From: Pseudonocardia hydrocarbonoxydans
Lineage (GTDB): Bacteria; Actinomycetota; Actinomycetes; Mycobacteriales; Pseudonocardiaceae
Direction: 5' to 3'
Assembly (NCBI RefSeq): GCF_006539565.1
Contig: NZ_BJNG01000022.1
Location: forward strand, 1-64,000
DNA length: 64,000 nt
Below are positions 1 through 10,845 of this stretch, one piece after another. Position 1 is the stretch's first letter. Each line of letters begins with the position of its first letter. The notes below the pieces were generated by a model, which was given only the letters and a program-made list of their open reading frames with translations, ran no database searches and was not told the origin of the DNA. Position numbers and translations under genes: made by a program.

Positions 1-1100
1 CCCCCCTGCCGGCGGGCCCGCCCCCGTCGCCCGCAGCGCTCGTCCGGTCCGCCGGCCACCTCGCGATGCGGCTGCCGGAGCTGGGTCTGGAGCCCCGCCG
101 CGAGCGGTTCCTCGCGGCCCAGCTGATCGCGCTGGAGGCGATGGCCCGGCGGCTCGCGGGGCAGGGCATCCCCTACTCCGACGCGCTCGCGGCGGCGTCC
201 GACGGGCCGGTCGCCGCGGGCTCCCCGGACGACTACCGGGCCGCCCACCGCGATCTCGACGCCCTGCTGCCCGGCTCCGGCGACCTCGCGACCCGGCTCG
301 CCGAGCACCGCCGCCGCGACGAGGTGCCACCCGACCGGCTGCCCGCCGCCGTGGCCGCGGTGGTCGAGGCGCTGCACGGCCGGGCCCGGGACGTCGGCCT
401 GGTGGACGGGCCGGAGGAGGTCGCGTTCGAGATCGTCGACGGCGCGGCCTGGAGCGCGCTGCACGTGCGGACGGGGCCGGGCCGGTCCCGGGTCCTCGTC
501 GACGCCGCGGCGCGGCCCACGCGGGCCGGGCTGGCCCGGCTGCTGGCCCACGAGTCCTACCCGGGCCACCACGTGGAGCAGTGGCGCCGCGAGGAGGTGC
601 TGGTGGGGGAGCGGGGCTGGGCCGAGCACCGGCTGGTGCTGCTCGGCACCCCGCAGGCGCTGCTCGCCGAGGGCGCGGCCGACTGCGGCCTGTACGTCCT
701 CGCCGGTGACCGCTGGGGCCGCTGGGCCTCCGGTGTGCTGGCGACCGTCGGCCTGGGTTTCGACGGCGAGCGCGCCGAGCGCATCGCCGCCGCGGTCGCC
801 CGGCTGACGCGGGTCCGGCTCGACGCGGCGCTGCTGTGGCACGGGCGGGCGCGGCCCGACGACGTCGAGGCACACCTGCGGCGGTGGCTGCTCGTCGACG
901 ACCGGGGCGCGCGCCGCGTCCTGGGCTTCGTGACCGACCCGCGCTGGCGCGACCACGTGGTCACCTACGTCGAGGGCGCCCCTCTGGTGCGCCGCTGGCT
1001 CGACCGCCCCGGCGCGACCCCGGCGCAGCGGCTGCGGGCCCTGCACGAGCAGCCGTGGACCCCGTCGGGGCTGCGGGACGAGCTGCGCCGGACGGGGTGA
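1..1100 (+). CDS. DUF885-like putative metallopeptidase, 5' partial
   Basis: The frame ending at the TGA at 1098-1100 is open to the left edge (first whole codon at base 3), so the true start lies outside the window; the ATG at 66 is internal. The upstream residues continue the family pattern (a motif like ALVR...LGLEPRRERFLAAQ). The visible part carries HESYPGHHVEQ near codon 180 counted from base 66, matching the HExYPGHH zinc-binding signature of DUF885 proteins, followed about 40 residues later by AEGAADCG, which supplies the downstream Glu of such a site. No signal peptide can be judged because the N-terminus is missing. DUF885 proteins are presumed zinc-dependent hydrolases; substrate unknown. 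Family assignment is fairly secure, activity is inferred. Confidence 0.7.
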   Translation, partial: PLPAGPPPSPAALVRSAGHLAMRLPELGLEPRRERFLAAQLIALEAMARRLAGQGIPYSDALAAASDGPVAAGSPDDYRAAHRDLDALLPGSGDLATRLAEHRRRDEVPPDRLPAAVAAVVEALHGRARDVGLVDGPEEVAFEIVDGAAWSALHVRTGPGRSRVLVDAAARPTRAGLARLLAHESYPGHHVEQWRREEVLVGERGWAEHRLVLLGTPQALLAEGAADCGLYVLAGDRWGRWASGVLATVGLGFDGERAERIAAAVARLTRVRLDAALLWHGRARPDDVEAHLRRWLLVDDRGARRVLGFVTDPRWRDHVVTYVEGAPLVRRWLDRPGATPAQRLRALHEQPWTPSGLRDELRRTG

Positions 1101-1191
1101 ACCCGGCGACGGGCGGTAGCTGTCAAGCGATCAGCGGTAGGCCGTTCTGTTAATTCTCGGTGCGGGTTCCCGGCCGCTCGTCGTGTTGCTG

Positions 1192-1222
1192 TTGACCGCA
1201 TGGGGGTGACCGCCGGTAGCGT
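1192..1222 (+). promoter_or_regulatory. candidate sigma-70-like promoter of phoH
   Basis: TTGACC at 1192-1197 is followed after 19 nt by TAGCGT at 1217-1222, which fits the TANNNT -10 pattern. The predicted start is near 1229, giving a leader of about 175 nt before the GTG at 1405. The spacer is long, so this is a candidate only. Confidence 0.35.
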
Positions 1223-1262
1223 TCGTGGTGGCGGTACGTACCCGATGCGCACCGCCCGGGGA

Positions 1263-1399
1263 GGCCCTGGTCCGTGGTGGTTGCACCGGAGGGGGCCGGC
1301 ACCCGGCCCTCGTGGGCGTGCGCGGCGCTGCCGCGGACGGTCAGACCAGGGCCGGCCGGCCCACCGATATGTGGGCGCGGTGCCGCGCCCGCGAGGGAG
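1263..1399 (+). ncRNA. structured 5' leader of phoH (candidate cis-RNA)
   Basis: A perfect 10-bp closing stem pairs GGCCCTGGTC (1263-1272) with GACCAGGGCC (1344-1353). Inside it are two compact hairpins: GGGCCGG (1293-1299) with CCGGCCC (1303-1309), and CGCGGC (1321-1326) with GCCGCG (1330-1335). A third hairpin, GGGCGCGG (1373-1380) with CCGCGCCC (1383-1390), sits directly before the GAGGGAG ribosome-binding site at 1393-1399. A multibranch RNA just ahead of the start suggests control of translation. GC-rich DNA forms hairpins by chance, so conservation decides. This stretch is the whole gene-free interval before phoH. Confidence 0.35.
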
Positions 1400-1404
1400 C
1401 ATCC

Positions 1405-2742
1405 GTGACTGATCGTGCTGTCGCCCCTGTTTCGGGACCCACACGCTGCTACGTGCTCGACACCTCCGTCCTGCTGTCCGACCCGTGGTCGCTGACCCGG
1501 TTCGACGAGCACGAGGTGGTCCTGCCGCTGGTGGTGATCTCCGAGCTGGAGGGCAAGCGGCACCACCCCGAGCTGGGGTGGTTCGCCCGCACGGCGCTGC
1601 GCACGCTCGACGAGCTGCGCATCGAACACGGCCGCCTCGACGCACCGGTCCCGATCGGTGACGCGGGCGGGACGCTGCACGTCGAGCTCAACCACACCGA
1701 CCCGGAGGTGCTCCCCGCGGGCTTCCGCACCGACTCGAACGACTCCCGCATCCTGGCCTGCGCCCTGAACCTCGCCGCGGAGCGCAGGCTCGACGGCCGC
1801 GGTGACGTGGTGCTGGTGTCCAAGGACATGCCGCTGCGGGTGAAGGCGGCCGCGGTCGGGTTGCAGGCCGACGAGTACCACGCCCTCGACGTGGTGCCCT
1901 CGGGCTGGACCGGCATGGCCGACGTCGAGGTCACCCCCGACGACGTCGACGCGCTGTTCAAGGACGGGTCGATCGACCACGACCTGGCCCGTGACCTGCC
2001 CGTCAACACCGGCCTGCGGCTGCTCGGCGGCGGGTCGGCGGCGCTGGGCCGGGTCACCGCAGACAAGCGCGTGCGGCTGATCCGCGGCGACCGCGAGGCG
2101 TTCGGCCTGCACGGTCGCTCCGCGGAGCAGCGCGTGGCGCTCGACCTGCTGCTCGACCCCGACGTCGGCATCGTCTCCCTCGGCGGGCGCGCGGGCACCG
2201 GCAAGTCGGCGCTGGCGCTGTGCGCCGGGCTGGAGGCGGTGCTGGAGCGCCAGCAGCACCGCAAGGTCGTGGTGTTCCGGCCGCTCTACGCCGTCGGCGG
2301 GCAGGAGCTGGGGTACCTGCCGGGCAGCGAGAACGAGAAGATGGCGCCCTGGGCGCAGGCCGTCTTCGACACCCTCGGTGCGCTGGTCAGCGACTCGGTG
2401 ATGCAGGAAGTCATCGCCCGCGGCATGTTGGAGGTGCTCCCGCTCACCCACATCCGGGGGCGGTCGCTGCACGACAGCTTCGTCATCGTCGACGAGGCGC
2501 AGTCGCTGGAGCGCAACGTCCTGCTCACCGTGCTCTCGCGGCTGGGCACGGCGAGCCGCGTGGTGCTCACCCACGACGTGGCCCAGCGCGACAACCTGCG
2601 GGTGGGGCGCCACGACGGCGTCCAGGCGGTGATCGAGAAGCTCAAGGGCCACCCGCTGTTCGCCCACGTCACGCTGACCCGCAGCGAGCGCAGCCCGATC
2701 GCGGCGCTCGTCACCGAGATGCTGGAGGGACCGCAGGCCTGA
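1405..2742 (+). CDS. phoH2: PIN domain-PhoH ATPase (PhoH2-like)
   Basis: 445 residues from a GTG at 1405, chosen because GAGGGAG lies 5 nt upstream; the frame is open further back to 1225 but that part shows no family sequence. Residues about 11-150 form a PIN domain ([11 protein letters not shown], acidic Asp/Glu, [12 protein letters not shown]), an RNase fold. The C-terminal half is a PhoH P-loop ATPase: GGRAGTGKS near residue 255 is Walker A and FVIVDEAQ near residue 360 is Walker B. Mycobacterial PhoH2 is a sequence-specific RNA helicase/RNase, cotranscribed with a small antitoxin PhoAT. An unrelated-looking 70-codon frame (1200-1412) ends 8 nt inside this gene in the position of phoAT, but it overlaps the candidate promoter and is weak. 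Acts in the cytoplasm on RNA. Confidence 0.9.
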   Translation: MTDRAVAPVSGPTRCYVLDTSVLLSDPWSLTRFDEHEVVLPLVVISELEGKRHHPELGWFARTALRTLDELRIEHGRLDAPVPIGDAGGTLHVELNHTDPEVLPAGFRTDSNDSRILACALNLAAERRLDGRGDVVLVSKDMPLRVKAAAVGLQADEYHALDVVPSGWTGMADVEVTPDDVDALFKDGSIDHDLARDLPVNTGLRLLGGGSAALGRVTADKRVRLIRGDREAFGLHGRSAEQRVALDLLLDPDVGIVSLGGRAGTGKSALALCAGLEAVLERQQHRKVVVFRPLYAVGGQELGYLPGSENEKMAPWAQAVFDTLGALVSDSVMQEVIARGMLEVLPLTHIRGRSLHDSFVIVDEAQSLERNVLLTVLSRLGTASRVVLTHDVAQRDNLRVGRHDGVQAVIEKLKGHPLFAHVTLTRSERSPIAALVTEMLEGPQA

Positions 2743-2746
2743 GGCA

Positions 2747-2794
2747 CGCGGACGGCACTCCCACCCGGCCCGACCGGGGGGAGTGCCGTCCGCG
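2747..2794. terminator. bidirectional stem-loop terminator after phoH
   Basis: A perfect 16-bp inverted repeat (2747-2762 with 2779-2794, containing GGACGGCACTCCC and its complement) encloses a 16-nt loop. It starts 4 nt after the phoH stop and lies between converging transcription units. No T-run follows, which is usual in very GC-rich actinobacteria. Confidence 0.75.
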
Positions 2795-2803
2795 CGGCGC
2801 CGC

Positions 2804-2976
2804 TCAGGCCTGCGCCGCGCCCGCGGTCTGCGGGACGCCCGACGAGCGGGCGGCGTCGGCGGCGAAGCAGTCGTTCACCGCGGCCGGGCCGAGCAGTCCG
2901 TCGAGCATCGCCTGCAGCGACTCCACCCCCGGCGCCTCCCAGATGCAGATCGCCCGGCTGACGTCGGCCGCAGCAA
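2804..2976 (-). pseudogene. 3' remnant of a small DUF4242-like gene
   Basis: On the minus strand the last 57 codons before the TGA at 2804-2806 read like real protein with GC-ending wobble bases: SRAICIWEAPGVESLQAML, then NDCFAADAARSSGVP. This resembles the C-terminal half of small actinobacterial DUF4242/SCO4226-type ferredoxin-fold proteins (C-I-x-E-A-P-x-x-E). No start codon or ribosome-binding site precedes it. The frame simply runs back out of frame into the 3' end of guaB1, whose stop is at 2977. The N-terminal half is missing, so this looks like a deletion scar. Family naming is tentative. Confidence 0.45.
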
Positions 2977-4416
<1,440 letters not shown>

Positions 4417-4430
4417 CTACGCGCCGCCGC

Positions 4431-6125
4431 TCACTGCAGCTGACCGCTGATCTGGTTGGCCTCCTCCAGCAGCGTCGCGTAGTCCTCGCCGGGGCTGGCG
4501 CCGCGGGTGACCACCACCGGGATGCCGTCGACGGTGAACTCGATCGTGTAGCCGTCGTCGTAGGCCTGGCAGCCGATCGTGCCGGACCGCCCGTTGCTGC
4601 CCGACCAGGTGTGGAAGTGGGCCTCGCCGGTGGCCGGGATGTTGTCGCACGCGGAGTCCGGCGAGTTCGCGCCGCCGGTGTTCTGCTGCACGACGTAGAC
4701 CGCCGTGTCGGGGTCGGGGTAGAGGTTGAAGGTCCAGCCGCTGCACTCCGCGCTGGCCAGGACGCCGCCGCTGGTCTCGTCGCCCGCGTAGGGGCCGTCG
4801 CAGCTGGGCCCGATGTCGCCGCCGAGGTGGGCGCTCAGCTCGTCCACGGCCGCGCCACCCGTCGGGGCCGGGGTGGAGTCGTCGGCGGCGGCGGATGCGG
4901 CGTCGTCGGCGGCGTTGATCGCCGACAACGCCCAGGCGACGCCCCCGCCGAGGGCCAGCACCGCGACCGCGACGAGGGCGATCACGCCGGTCCGCCGCCG
5001 GGCCTTCGGCGGCTCTCCCGCCGCGGGGGCGGGCGACGCCCGGCGTGCCGGGGGCGGACCGGGAGGGGGCGGCGCCGCGGTGCCGAGTGCGGTGCGCTGC
5101 TCCCGGTCGACCCGGGTGGGCGGCGGGGTGCGGCGGGGATCGTGCGGCACGCCGCCGACCCGGGTGGGGGCGGCCGCCTCGCCTGCGGGCGGGCGGGCGA
5201 CGGGGAACGCCGGGGGAGTGCTGGTGCGCGGCGGGACCGACCCGGGGGGAGCGGACGGCGGGTGCGGGAACATCGCGGTGCCCGGCTCGGTGGGCGCGGC
5301 GGCGAGCGCCGCCCGGGCACGGACCGCCAGCTCGCCCGCGGTGGGGACCCGGTCGGCGGGGTCCTTAGCGAGCGCCCCGGCGACCACCGCGTCGAGCCCG
5401 GGCGGGATCCCCGGCCGCAGCTGCGAGGGCCGCGGCGGCGCGGTGTGCGCGTGCGCCCACATCTGCGCGGGCCCGGTGCCGGCGAACGGCCGGGCGCCGG
5501 TGAGCATCTCGTGCAGCACGCAGCCCAGCGCGTAGACGTCGACGCGGCGGTCGCCCCCGTCGCCCAGGAACCGCTCGGGCGCCATGTACTCCAGGGTGCC
5601 GATCGCGGTGCCCGTGGCGGTGAGGCGGTTGCCGTTGCTCTCCACGCTGCCGACGATCCCGAAGTCGACGAGGTAGGCGTAGTCGTCGTCGGGCAGGCCG
5701 TCGCTGAGCAGGACGTTGGACGGCTTCACGTCGCGGTGCACCAGCCCGTCGGCGTGGGCGGCGTCCAGCGCGCGGGCCACCTGGCCGAGGACCCGGACGG
5801 CCCGGTCGGGCGGGAGCGGGCCGGAGCGGGCGAGCACGGTGCCCAGGTCGGTGCCCTCGACCAGGCGCATGTCGATGTAGAGGCGGCCGTCGATCTCGCC
5901 GAAGTCGTGGATCGGGATGACGTGGCCCTCGCGCAGGCGCGCCACGAGCTGCGACTCACGCCGGAAGCGCTCCCGGAAGTCGCGGTCCTCGCCGAGCCCG
6001 GGCAGCAGCCGCTTGAGCGCCACCGTGCGCCCGCGGACCGTGTCGTGGGCGCGGTGGACCTCGCCCATGCCGCCCCGGCCCAGCAGCTCCTCGAGCCGGT
6101 AGGGGCCGAACATCTCCTGCGTCAT
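4431..6125 (-). CDS. transmembrane Ser/Thr protein kinase (Hanks type)
   Basis: 564 residues from the ATG at 6125 ([18 protein letters not shown]), preferred over an upstream in-frame GTG-type extension rich in Pro/Arg. The kinase domain occupies about residues 7-270: glycine loop [14 protein letters not shown] lysine, HRDVKPSN catalytic loop, VDFG, and EYMAPE. A Pro/Arg-rich juxtamembrane linker follows, then one membrane segment near residues 380-405 ([18 protein letters not shown]). The outer domain of about 155 residues has four Cys and probably senses an external ligand or wall material, as in mycobacterial Pkn kinases. It is a PknE/PknF-like layout, but no one-to-one orthologue can be claimed. 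The stop is 26 nt upstream of guaB1. Confidence 0.9.
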   Translation of the reverse strand: MTQEMFGPYRLEELLGRGGMGEVHRAHDTVRGRTVALKRLLPGLGEDRDFRERFRRESQLVARLREGHVIPIHDFGEIDGRLYIDMRLVEGTDLGTVLARSGPLPPDRAVRVLGQVARALDAAHADGLVHRDVKPSNVLLSDGLPDDDYAYLVDFGIVGSVESNGNRLTATGTAIGTLEYMAPERFLGDGGDRRVDVYALGCVLHEMLTGARPFAGTGPAQMWAHAHTAPPRPSQLRPGIPPGLDAVVAGALAKDPADRVPTAGELAVRARAALAAAPTEPGTAMFPHPPSAPPGSVPPRTSTPPAFPVARPPAGEAAAPTRVGGVPHDPRRTPPPTRVDREQRTALGTAAPPPPGPPPARRASPAPAAGEPPKARRRTGVIALVAVAVLALGGGVAWALSAINAADDAASAAADDSTPAPTGGAAVDELSAHLGGDIGPSCDGPYAGDETSGGVLASAECSGWTFNLYPDPDTAVYVVQQNTGGANSPDSACDNIPATGEAHFHTWSGSNGRSGTIGCQAYDDGYTIEFTVDGIPVVVTRGASPGEDYATLLEEANQISGQLQ

Positions 6126-6244
6126 GGGGCTCCGCATCGGGGGCGCCGGCGCGGTCCGGCGCTGCGTCACGCGCGGCGGGGGCCGCGCAGGGGGAAGTGT
6201 CTCCGCTCCGGCGACGCCGGGCAATCATCGATCCGGTATCGGGC

Positions 6245-7738
6245 TCAGGCCAGCAGCGCCCGCACCGCGTCGATCGTGTCGGCCTCGGCGGCGGTCTTGT
6301 CCGGGCGGTAGCGCAGCACCCGGGCGAAGCGCAGGGCGACGCCGCCGGGGTAGCGGGTGCTGCGCTGCGCCCCGTCGAGCGCGATCTCGACGACCAGCTC
6401 CGGGCGCAGCAGCACGGCGTGGCCCTGCTCCTGCCTGGCCAGGGCCGGGAACGTGGCCGTCTGCCAGGCCAGCAGCTCGTCGGTCATGCCCTTGAACGTC
6501 TTGCCCACCATGATCGGCTCGCCGCCGTCGGGGTCGCGGGCGGCGAGGTGGATGTTGGACAGCGACCCGGTGCGGCGGCCGTAGCCCCACTCCGCGCCGA
6601 TCACGACCAGGTCGAGCGTGTGCACCGGCTTGACCTTCTGCCACGCCTTCCCGCGCCGCCCCGCCGCGTACGGCGAGTCGAGCGCCTTGACCACGACGCC
6701 CTCGTGCCCGGCGGCGAGCGCGCCGTCGAGCACCTCGGCGGCCTGCTCCCGGGTGGGACGGCGGACGCCGGGCATTTGCAGCGGCCCGGGCAGCAGCCCG
6801 GCCAGCGCGTCGAGGCGGACGTGCAGCGGCTCGTCGAGCAGGTCGGTGCCGTCGAGATGCAGGAGATCGAAGAAGAACGGGCTGAGCAGGTTCTCCCCGC
6901 CGTCGCTGCCGAAGCGGCTCATCGTCTCCTGGAACGGGCGGGGGCGGCCGTCGTCGCGCAGCGCGAGCGTCTCCCCGTCGAGGACGGCGGAGCGACACGG
7001 CAACCCGCGGACCAGCTCGACGAGCTCGGGCACGGCCGGGGTGATCTCGCGCAGCGTGCGCGTCCAGACCCGCACGTCGTCGCCGTCGCGGTGGACCTGG
7101 ATGCGGGCGCCGTCGAGCTTGAACTCCACGACGACGTAGGGGCCCCAGGCCGCGTCCAGCGACTCGCCGGGGGCGGCGAGCATCGGCCGGACCGGGCGCC
7201 CCACCTGCAGGCCGACGGCGCGCAGGTCGCCCCCGCCCAGCGCCGTCGCGGCCGTGCCGGGGAGCGAGCCGGACAGCATGAACGCGCGCCGCACGTCGGC
7301 GGCGGGCGCCCCGGCCGCCGCGGCGACGGCCTCCAGCATCACGCCCTCCAGCGCGCCCTGACGCAGCTCGCCGCCCAGCAGCCGGCGCAGGAACCGCTGC
7401 TCGTCGGCCGTGGCCGCGCCGAACAGCTCCGTCAGCAGGTCCGCCCGGCGGCGCGTCGAGCCGGCGCCGGAGGTGGCGGCCAGCGCGTCGAGCAGGCCGT
7501 CGACGCGCCCGACGGTGAGCGTCGGCTCCGGGACGGGCCCGGCGTCGAGCCCGGCCAGGGTGCGCCATCCGGTGCCGAGCCGGCCCTGGAGCAGCTCGCC
7601 GGACAGCCAGGCCGTGGCCGGGGCGACCTCGCCGGGCCGGGCGCGCCGCAGCAGGTCGGCCAGTGCGGTGGCCTTGGCCGTCCGCGACCGGGTGGCACCG
7701 ACGGCCGCGGACGTCGTGACGACCTCACCGAACAGCAT
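6245..7738 (-). CDS. ligB: ATP-dependent DNA ligase (LigB type)
   Basis: 497 residues, near the length of mycobacterial LigB. The N-terminal alpha-helical domain (about residues 1-180, PRRRADLL-like helices) precedes the adenylation core: motif I EFKLDGARIQ near residue 212 with the nucleotidyl Lys, motif III-like FFFDLLHLDG, motif IV EGVVVKA, motif V AWQKVKP. The oligonucleotide-binding domain closes with RFARVLRYRPDKTA. Such ligases join nicks using ATP and are accessory to the NAD-dependent LigA. The start codon overlaps the end of the upstream DinB-like gene by 14 nt, implying cotranscription. Confidence 0.9.
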   Translation of the reverse strand: MLFGEVVTTSAAVGATRSRTAKATALADLLRRARPGEVAPATAWLSGELLQGRLGTGWRTLAGLDAGPVPEPTLTVGRVDGLLDALAATSGAGSTRRRADLLTELFGAATADEQRFLRRLLGGELRQGALEGVMLEAVAAAAGAPAADVRRAFMLSGSLPGTAATALGGGDLRAVGLQVGRPVRPMLAAPGESLDAAWGPYVVVEFKLDGARIQVHRDGDDVRVWTRTLREITPAVPELVELVRGLPCRSAVLDGETLALRDDGRPRPFQETMSRFGSDGGENLLSPFFFDLLHLDGTDLLDEPLHVRLDALAGLLPGPLQMPGVRRPTREQAAEVLDGALAAGHEGVVVKALDSPYAAGRRGKAWQKVKPVHTLDLVVIGAEWGYGRRTGSLSNIHLAARDPDGGEPIMVGKTFKGMTDELLAWQTATFPALARQEQGHAVLLRPELVVEIALDGAQRSTRYPGGVALRFARVLRYRPDKTAAEADTIDAVRALLA

Positions 7739-8213
7739 CGGCGGATCGTCCCACCTCCAGCGTCTCGCGCAGGATGTCGGCGTGGCCGGCGTGCCGGCTG
7801 GTCTCCGCGACGAGGTGCAGCAGTACCTGCCGGGCCGAGAACTCCCGCTCGGGGTACCAGGGCGCGTCGGGGAGCGGGTGGGTGACCTCCAGGTCCGGCA
7901 GCGCGGCGACCACCTCCTCGGTACGCCGGGCCGTGGCCGCGTAGCGCTCCAGCAGCCCGGCCACCGTCTCGCCGGGCCCGACCACGAAGCTCGCGGCGTA
8001 CCGGTCCATGTCGTCGACCTTCTCGCCCGTCACCACGAAGTCGATCCACATCTGCTCCGCGTAGGTGACGTGCGCGACGATCCCGCCCAGGCTCAGCGCG
8101 CTGACCGTCGGGCGGGTGACGGCGTCCGCGTGGTCCAGGCCGTCGAGCGCCTGTCGCAGCCCCTGCCGCTGGGTCTCGAGGACGGCCAGGATCCGGGCCT
8201 TCTCCGCGGTCAC
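7725..8213 (-). CDS. DinB/DUF664 superfamily protein
   Basis: 162 residues forming a four-helix DinB-like bundle. The family metal-binding His pattern is visible as IVAHVTYAEQMW near residue 48 and LLHLVAETSRHAGHADILRE near residues 130-150. DinB-like proteins bind a divalent metal; many are thiol (mycothiol or bacillithiol)-dependent transferases, but this member's substrate is unknown. It lies 3 nt after the related gene upstream and overlaps ligB by 14 nt. The two DinB-like genes look like a diverged tandem duplication. Confidence 0.85.
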   Translation of the reverse strand: MTAEKARILAVLETQRQGLRQALDGLDHADAVTRPTVSALSLGGIVAHVTYAEQMWIDFVVTGEKVDDMDRYAASFVVGPGETVAGLLERYAATARRTEEVVAALPDLEVTHPLPDAPWYPEREFSARQVLLHLVAETSRHAGHADILRETLEVGRSADAVR

Positions 8214-8216
8214 CGC

Positions 8217-8717
8217 TCAGCCCATCGTCTTCTGGCCGTCGAGGGCCTCGCGGAGGATGTCGGCGTGGCCCGCGTGCTGGGCGGTCTCGCCGACGATGTG
8301 GGTGAACACCCGCCGTGCGGAGCGCGTGGCGCCCTTCGGGAACCACGGGGCCTCGGGGAGCGGGTGGGCCACGTCGAGGGAGGGCAGGCTCTCCACCAGC
8401 GCGTCGGTGCGCTTCGCGATCTCCGCGTACTCGGCGAGCACGCCCGCGAGCGTCTCGTCGGCGCGCAGCACGAAGCCGTCGGCGTGCTCGGCCCAGCTGT
8501 CCGCGGTGGCCTCCATCGCCGCCGTGCCGTGCTCGATGAAGTCGGCCCAGCCCTGCTCGGTCCGCGCGACGTGCTTGATCAGCCCGCCGAGGGTCAGCTC
8601 GCTCACGGTGGTGCGCTGCCGCGCCTGCTCGTCGGTGAGGCCCTGCACCGTGAACCGCAGGAAACCGCGCTGGGCGGCGAGGGACTCGAGGATGTCGGCG
8701 CGCTCGGTGTTCGTCAT
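8217..8717 (-). CDS. DinB/DUF664 superfamily protein
   Basis: 166 residues from the ATG at 8717 (MTNTERADILESL); an in-frame ATG at 8738 is possible, but neither has a clear ribosome-binding site. His motifs match its neighbour: LIKHVARTEQGW near residue 50 and VFTHIVGETAQHAGHADILREAL near the end. Metal-dependent transferase fold, substrate unknown. It is divergent from the WYL regulator at 8779, with only about 60 bp between starts, an arrangement often seen when the regulator controls the DinB-like gene. Confidence 0.85.
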   Translation of the reverse strand: MTNTERADILESLAAQRGFLRFTVQGLTDEQARQRTTVSELTLGGLIKHVARTEQGWADFIEHGTAAMEATADSWAEHADGFVLRADETLAGVLAEYAEIAKRTDALVESLPSLDVAHPLPEAPWFPKGATRSARRVFTHIVGETAQHAGHADILREALDGQKTMG

Positions 8718-8766
8718 GGGAACCACGGTAGGAGCCATTACGGCCAGTTCCTGACCGTTGTGCGGC

Positions 8767-8772
8767 GATACT
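8767..8772 (+). promoter_or_regulatory. -10 hexamer of the WYL regulator gene
   Basis: GATACT ends exactly 6 nt before the ATG at 8779, so transcription would begin on the start codon (leaderless). No convincing -35 was found. Confidence 0.35.
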
Positions 8773-8778
8773 GGGAAC

Positions 8779-9747
8779 ATGGCGAACACGAGCTCCCGGA
8801 CGCTGCGGCTGCTGTCGCTGCTGCAGACGCACCGCCACTGGCCCGGGCCCGACCTCGCCGACCGGCTCGGGGTCTCCCCGCGCACGCTGCGCCGCGACGT
8901 CGACCGGCTCCGCGAGCTCGGGTACCCCGTGCAGGCCAGCCGGGGTGTCGACGGCGGCTACCAGCTGGCCGCGGGCGCCGCGCTGCCCCCGCTGGTCGTC
9001 GACGACGACGAGGCGGTCGCGCTCGCCGTCGGGATGCAGGCGGCGACGCAGGGGTCGGTGGCCGGGATCGAGGAGTCGGCGGTGCGGGCGCTGACCAAGG
9101 TCGTGCAGGTCATGCCGCCGCGCCTGCGCCGCCGGGTCGACGCGCTGCGCGCCGTCACCGTGCCGCTGGAGTGGGGCACCCGCGCGGCGCCCGTCGTCGA
9201 CCCGGCGGTGCTGATCGGCGTCGCCCAGGCCTGCCGCGACACCGAGCGGCTGGAGTTCACCTACGCCGCGCCCGGCCGCGACCCGATGGGCCGCCACGTC
9301 GAGCCGCACCGGCTGGTGCCGCTGGGTCGGCGCTGGTACCTCGTGGCCTACGACCTGCACCGGCACGACTGGCGCAGCTTCCGCCTCGACCGCCTCGCCG
9401 ACCCGCGGACGACCGGCGCCCGGTTCCGCACCCGCGACCTCCCGGGCGCCGACGCCGCCGCGTTCGTCCGGGCCGGGCTGGAGACGGCGCAGCCCGCCCG
9501 GTTCGCCGTCGAGGCGCTGGTGCACGCCCCGGCCGACCGGGTGCGCGAGCGGCTCGGGCGCTGGGCCGAGATCGAGGAGGTCGACGCCACGAGCTGCGTG
9601 CTGCGCATGACCACCGACACCCTGGACTGGCCCGCCATGGGGCTGGGCTCGGTGGGCGCGGAGTTCGAGGTGCGCTCCCCACCGGAGCTGGCCGACCTGC
9701 TGCGCGACTGGGGGGAGAGGTTCGGCCGGGCCGCCGGGCGTACCTAG
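8779..9747 (+). CDS. HTH-WYL transcriptional regulator (YafY-like)
   Basis: 322 residues from the ATG at 8779. An N-terminal HTH_11 winged helix occupies about residues 6-60 (RTLRLLSLLQTHRHW...LGVSPRTLRRDVDRLREL). The WYL ligand-sensing domain lies around residues 140-225, with the motif seen as LGRRWYLVAYD, and a WCX-like C-terminal part ends the protein. WYL regulators bind DNA and sense nucleic-acid or other ligands. Its position suggests control of the divergent DinB-like genes; this is inferred from context only. Confidence 0.9.
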   Translation: MANTSSRTLRLLSLLQTHRHWPGPDLADRLGVSPRTLRRDVDRLRELGYPVQASRGVDGGYQLAAGAALPPLVVDDDEAVALAVGMQAATQGSVAGIEESAVRALTKVVQVMPPRLRRRVDALRAVTVPLEWGTRAAPVVDPAVLIGVAQACRDTERLEFTYAAPGRDPMGRHVEPHRLVPLGRRWYLVAYDLHRHDWRSFRLDRLADPRTTGARFRTRDLPGADAAAFVRAGLETAQPARFAVEALVHAPADRVRERLGRWAEIEEVDATSCVLRMTTDTLDWPAMGLGSVGAEFEVRSPPELADLLRDWGERFGRAAGRT

Positions 9748-9768
9748 ACCCCGACGCCGGCGGGGCCG

Positions 9769-9844
9769 CCGGGTTTCGCGCGCCGAACCGGCTCTCGCGC
9801 GCCCCCGGGGCCGCGCGGGACCCGGGAGTGCGCGCGAAACCCGG
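9769..9844. repeat. intergenic palindromic repeat between convergent genes
   Basis: A perfect 15-bp inverted repeat (CCGGGTTTCGCGCGC at 9769-9783, complement at 9830-9844) encloses 46 nt. CCCGGGAGTGNGCGCG occurs twice in direct orientation near 9821-9855. A GCGCCGAACCG-type motif is shared with the convergent interval at 19083-19174. It may be a bidirectional terminator or a dispersed REP-like element. Confidence 0.55.
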
Positions 9845-9871
9845 GAGTGGGCGCGGGAGCCGGGGGGCGGG

Positions 9872-10824
<953 letters not shown>

Positions 10825-10828
<4 letters not shown>

Positions 10829-10845
10829 CGAGGGGTTCCGGTCAT
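10825..10845 (-). other. six-codon minicistron MTGTPR between permease and ATPase genes
   Basis: GGAGGA is followed after a normal spacing by ATG at 10845, giving MTGTPR and a TGA at 10827-10825 that overlaps the ATPase ATG at 10828. It arises because CGGTCATCGAGGGGTTC (10822-10838) is tandemly duplicated with one mismatch at 10839-10855. The permease stop lies in the same stretch. It could couple translation, or may simply mark a recent duplication of the start region. Confidence 0.4.

Noticed and set aside
1225..1404. N-terminal extension of phoH2 to the ATG at 1225
   Set aside because: Extension lacks PIN-family sequence and crosses the structured leader; GTG at 1405 has the ribosome-binding site.
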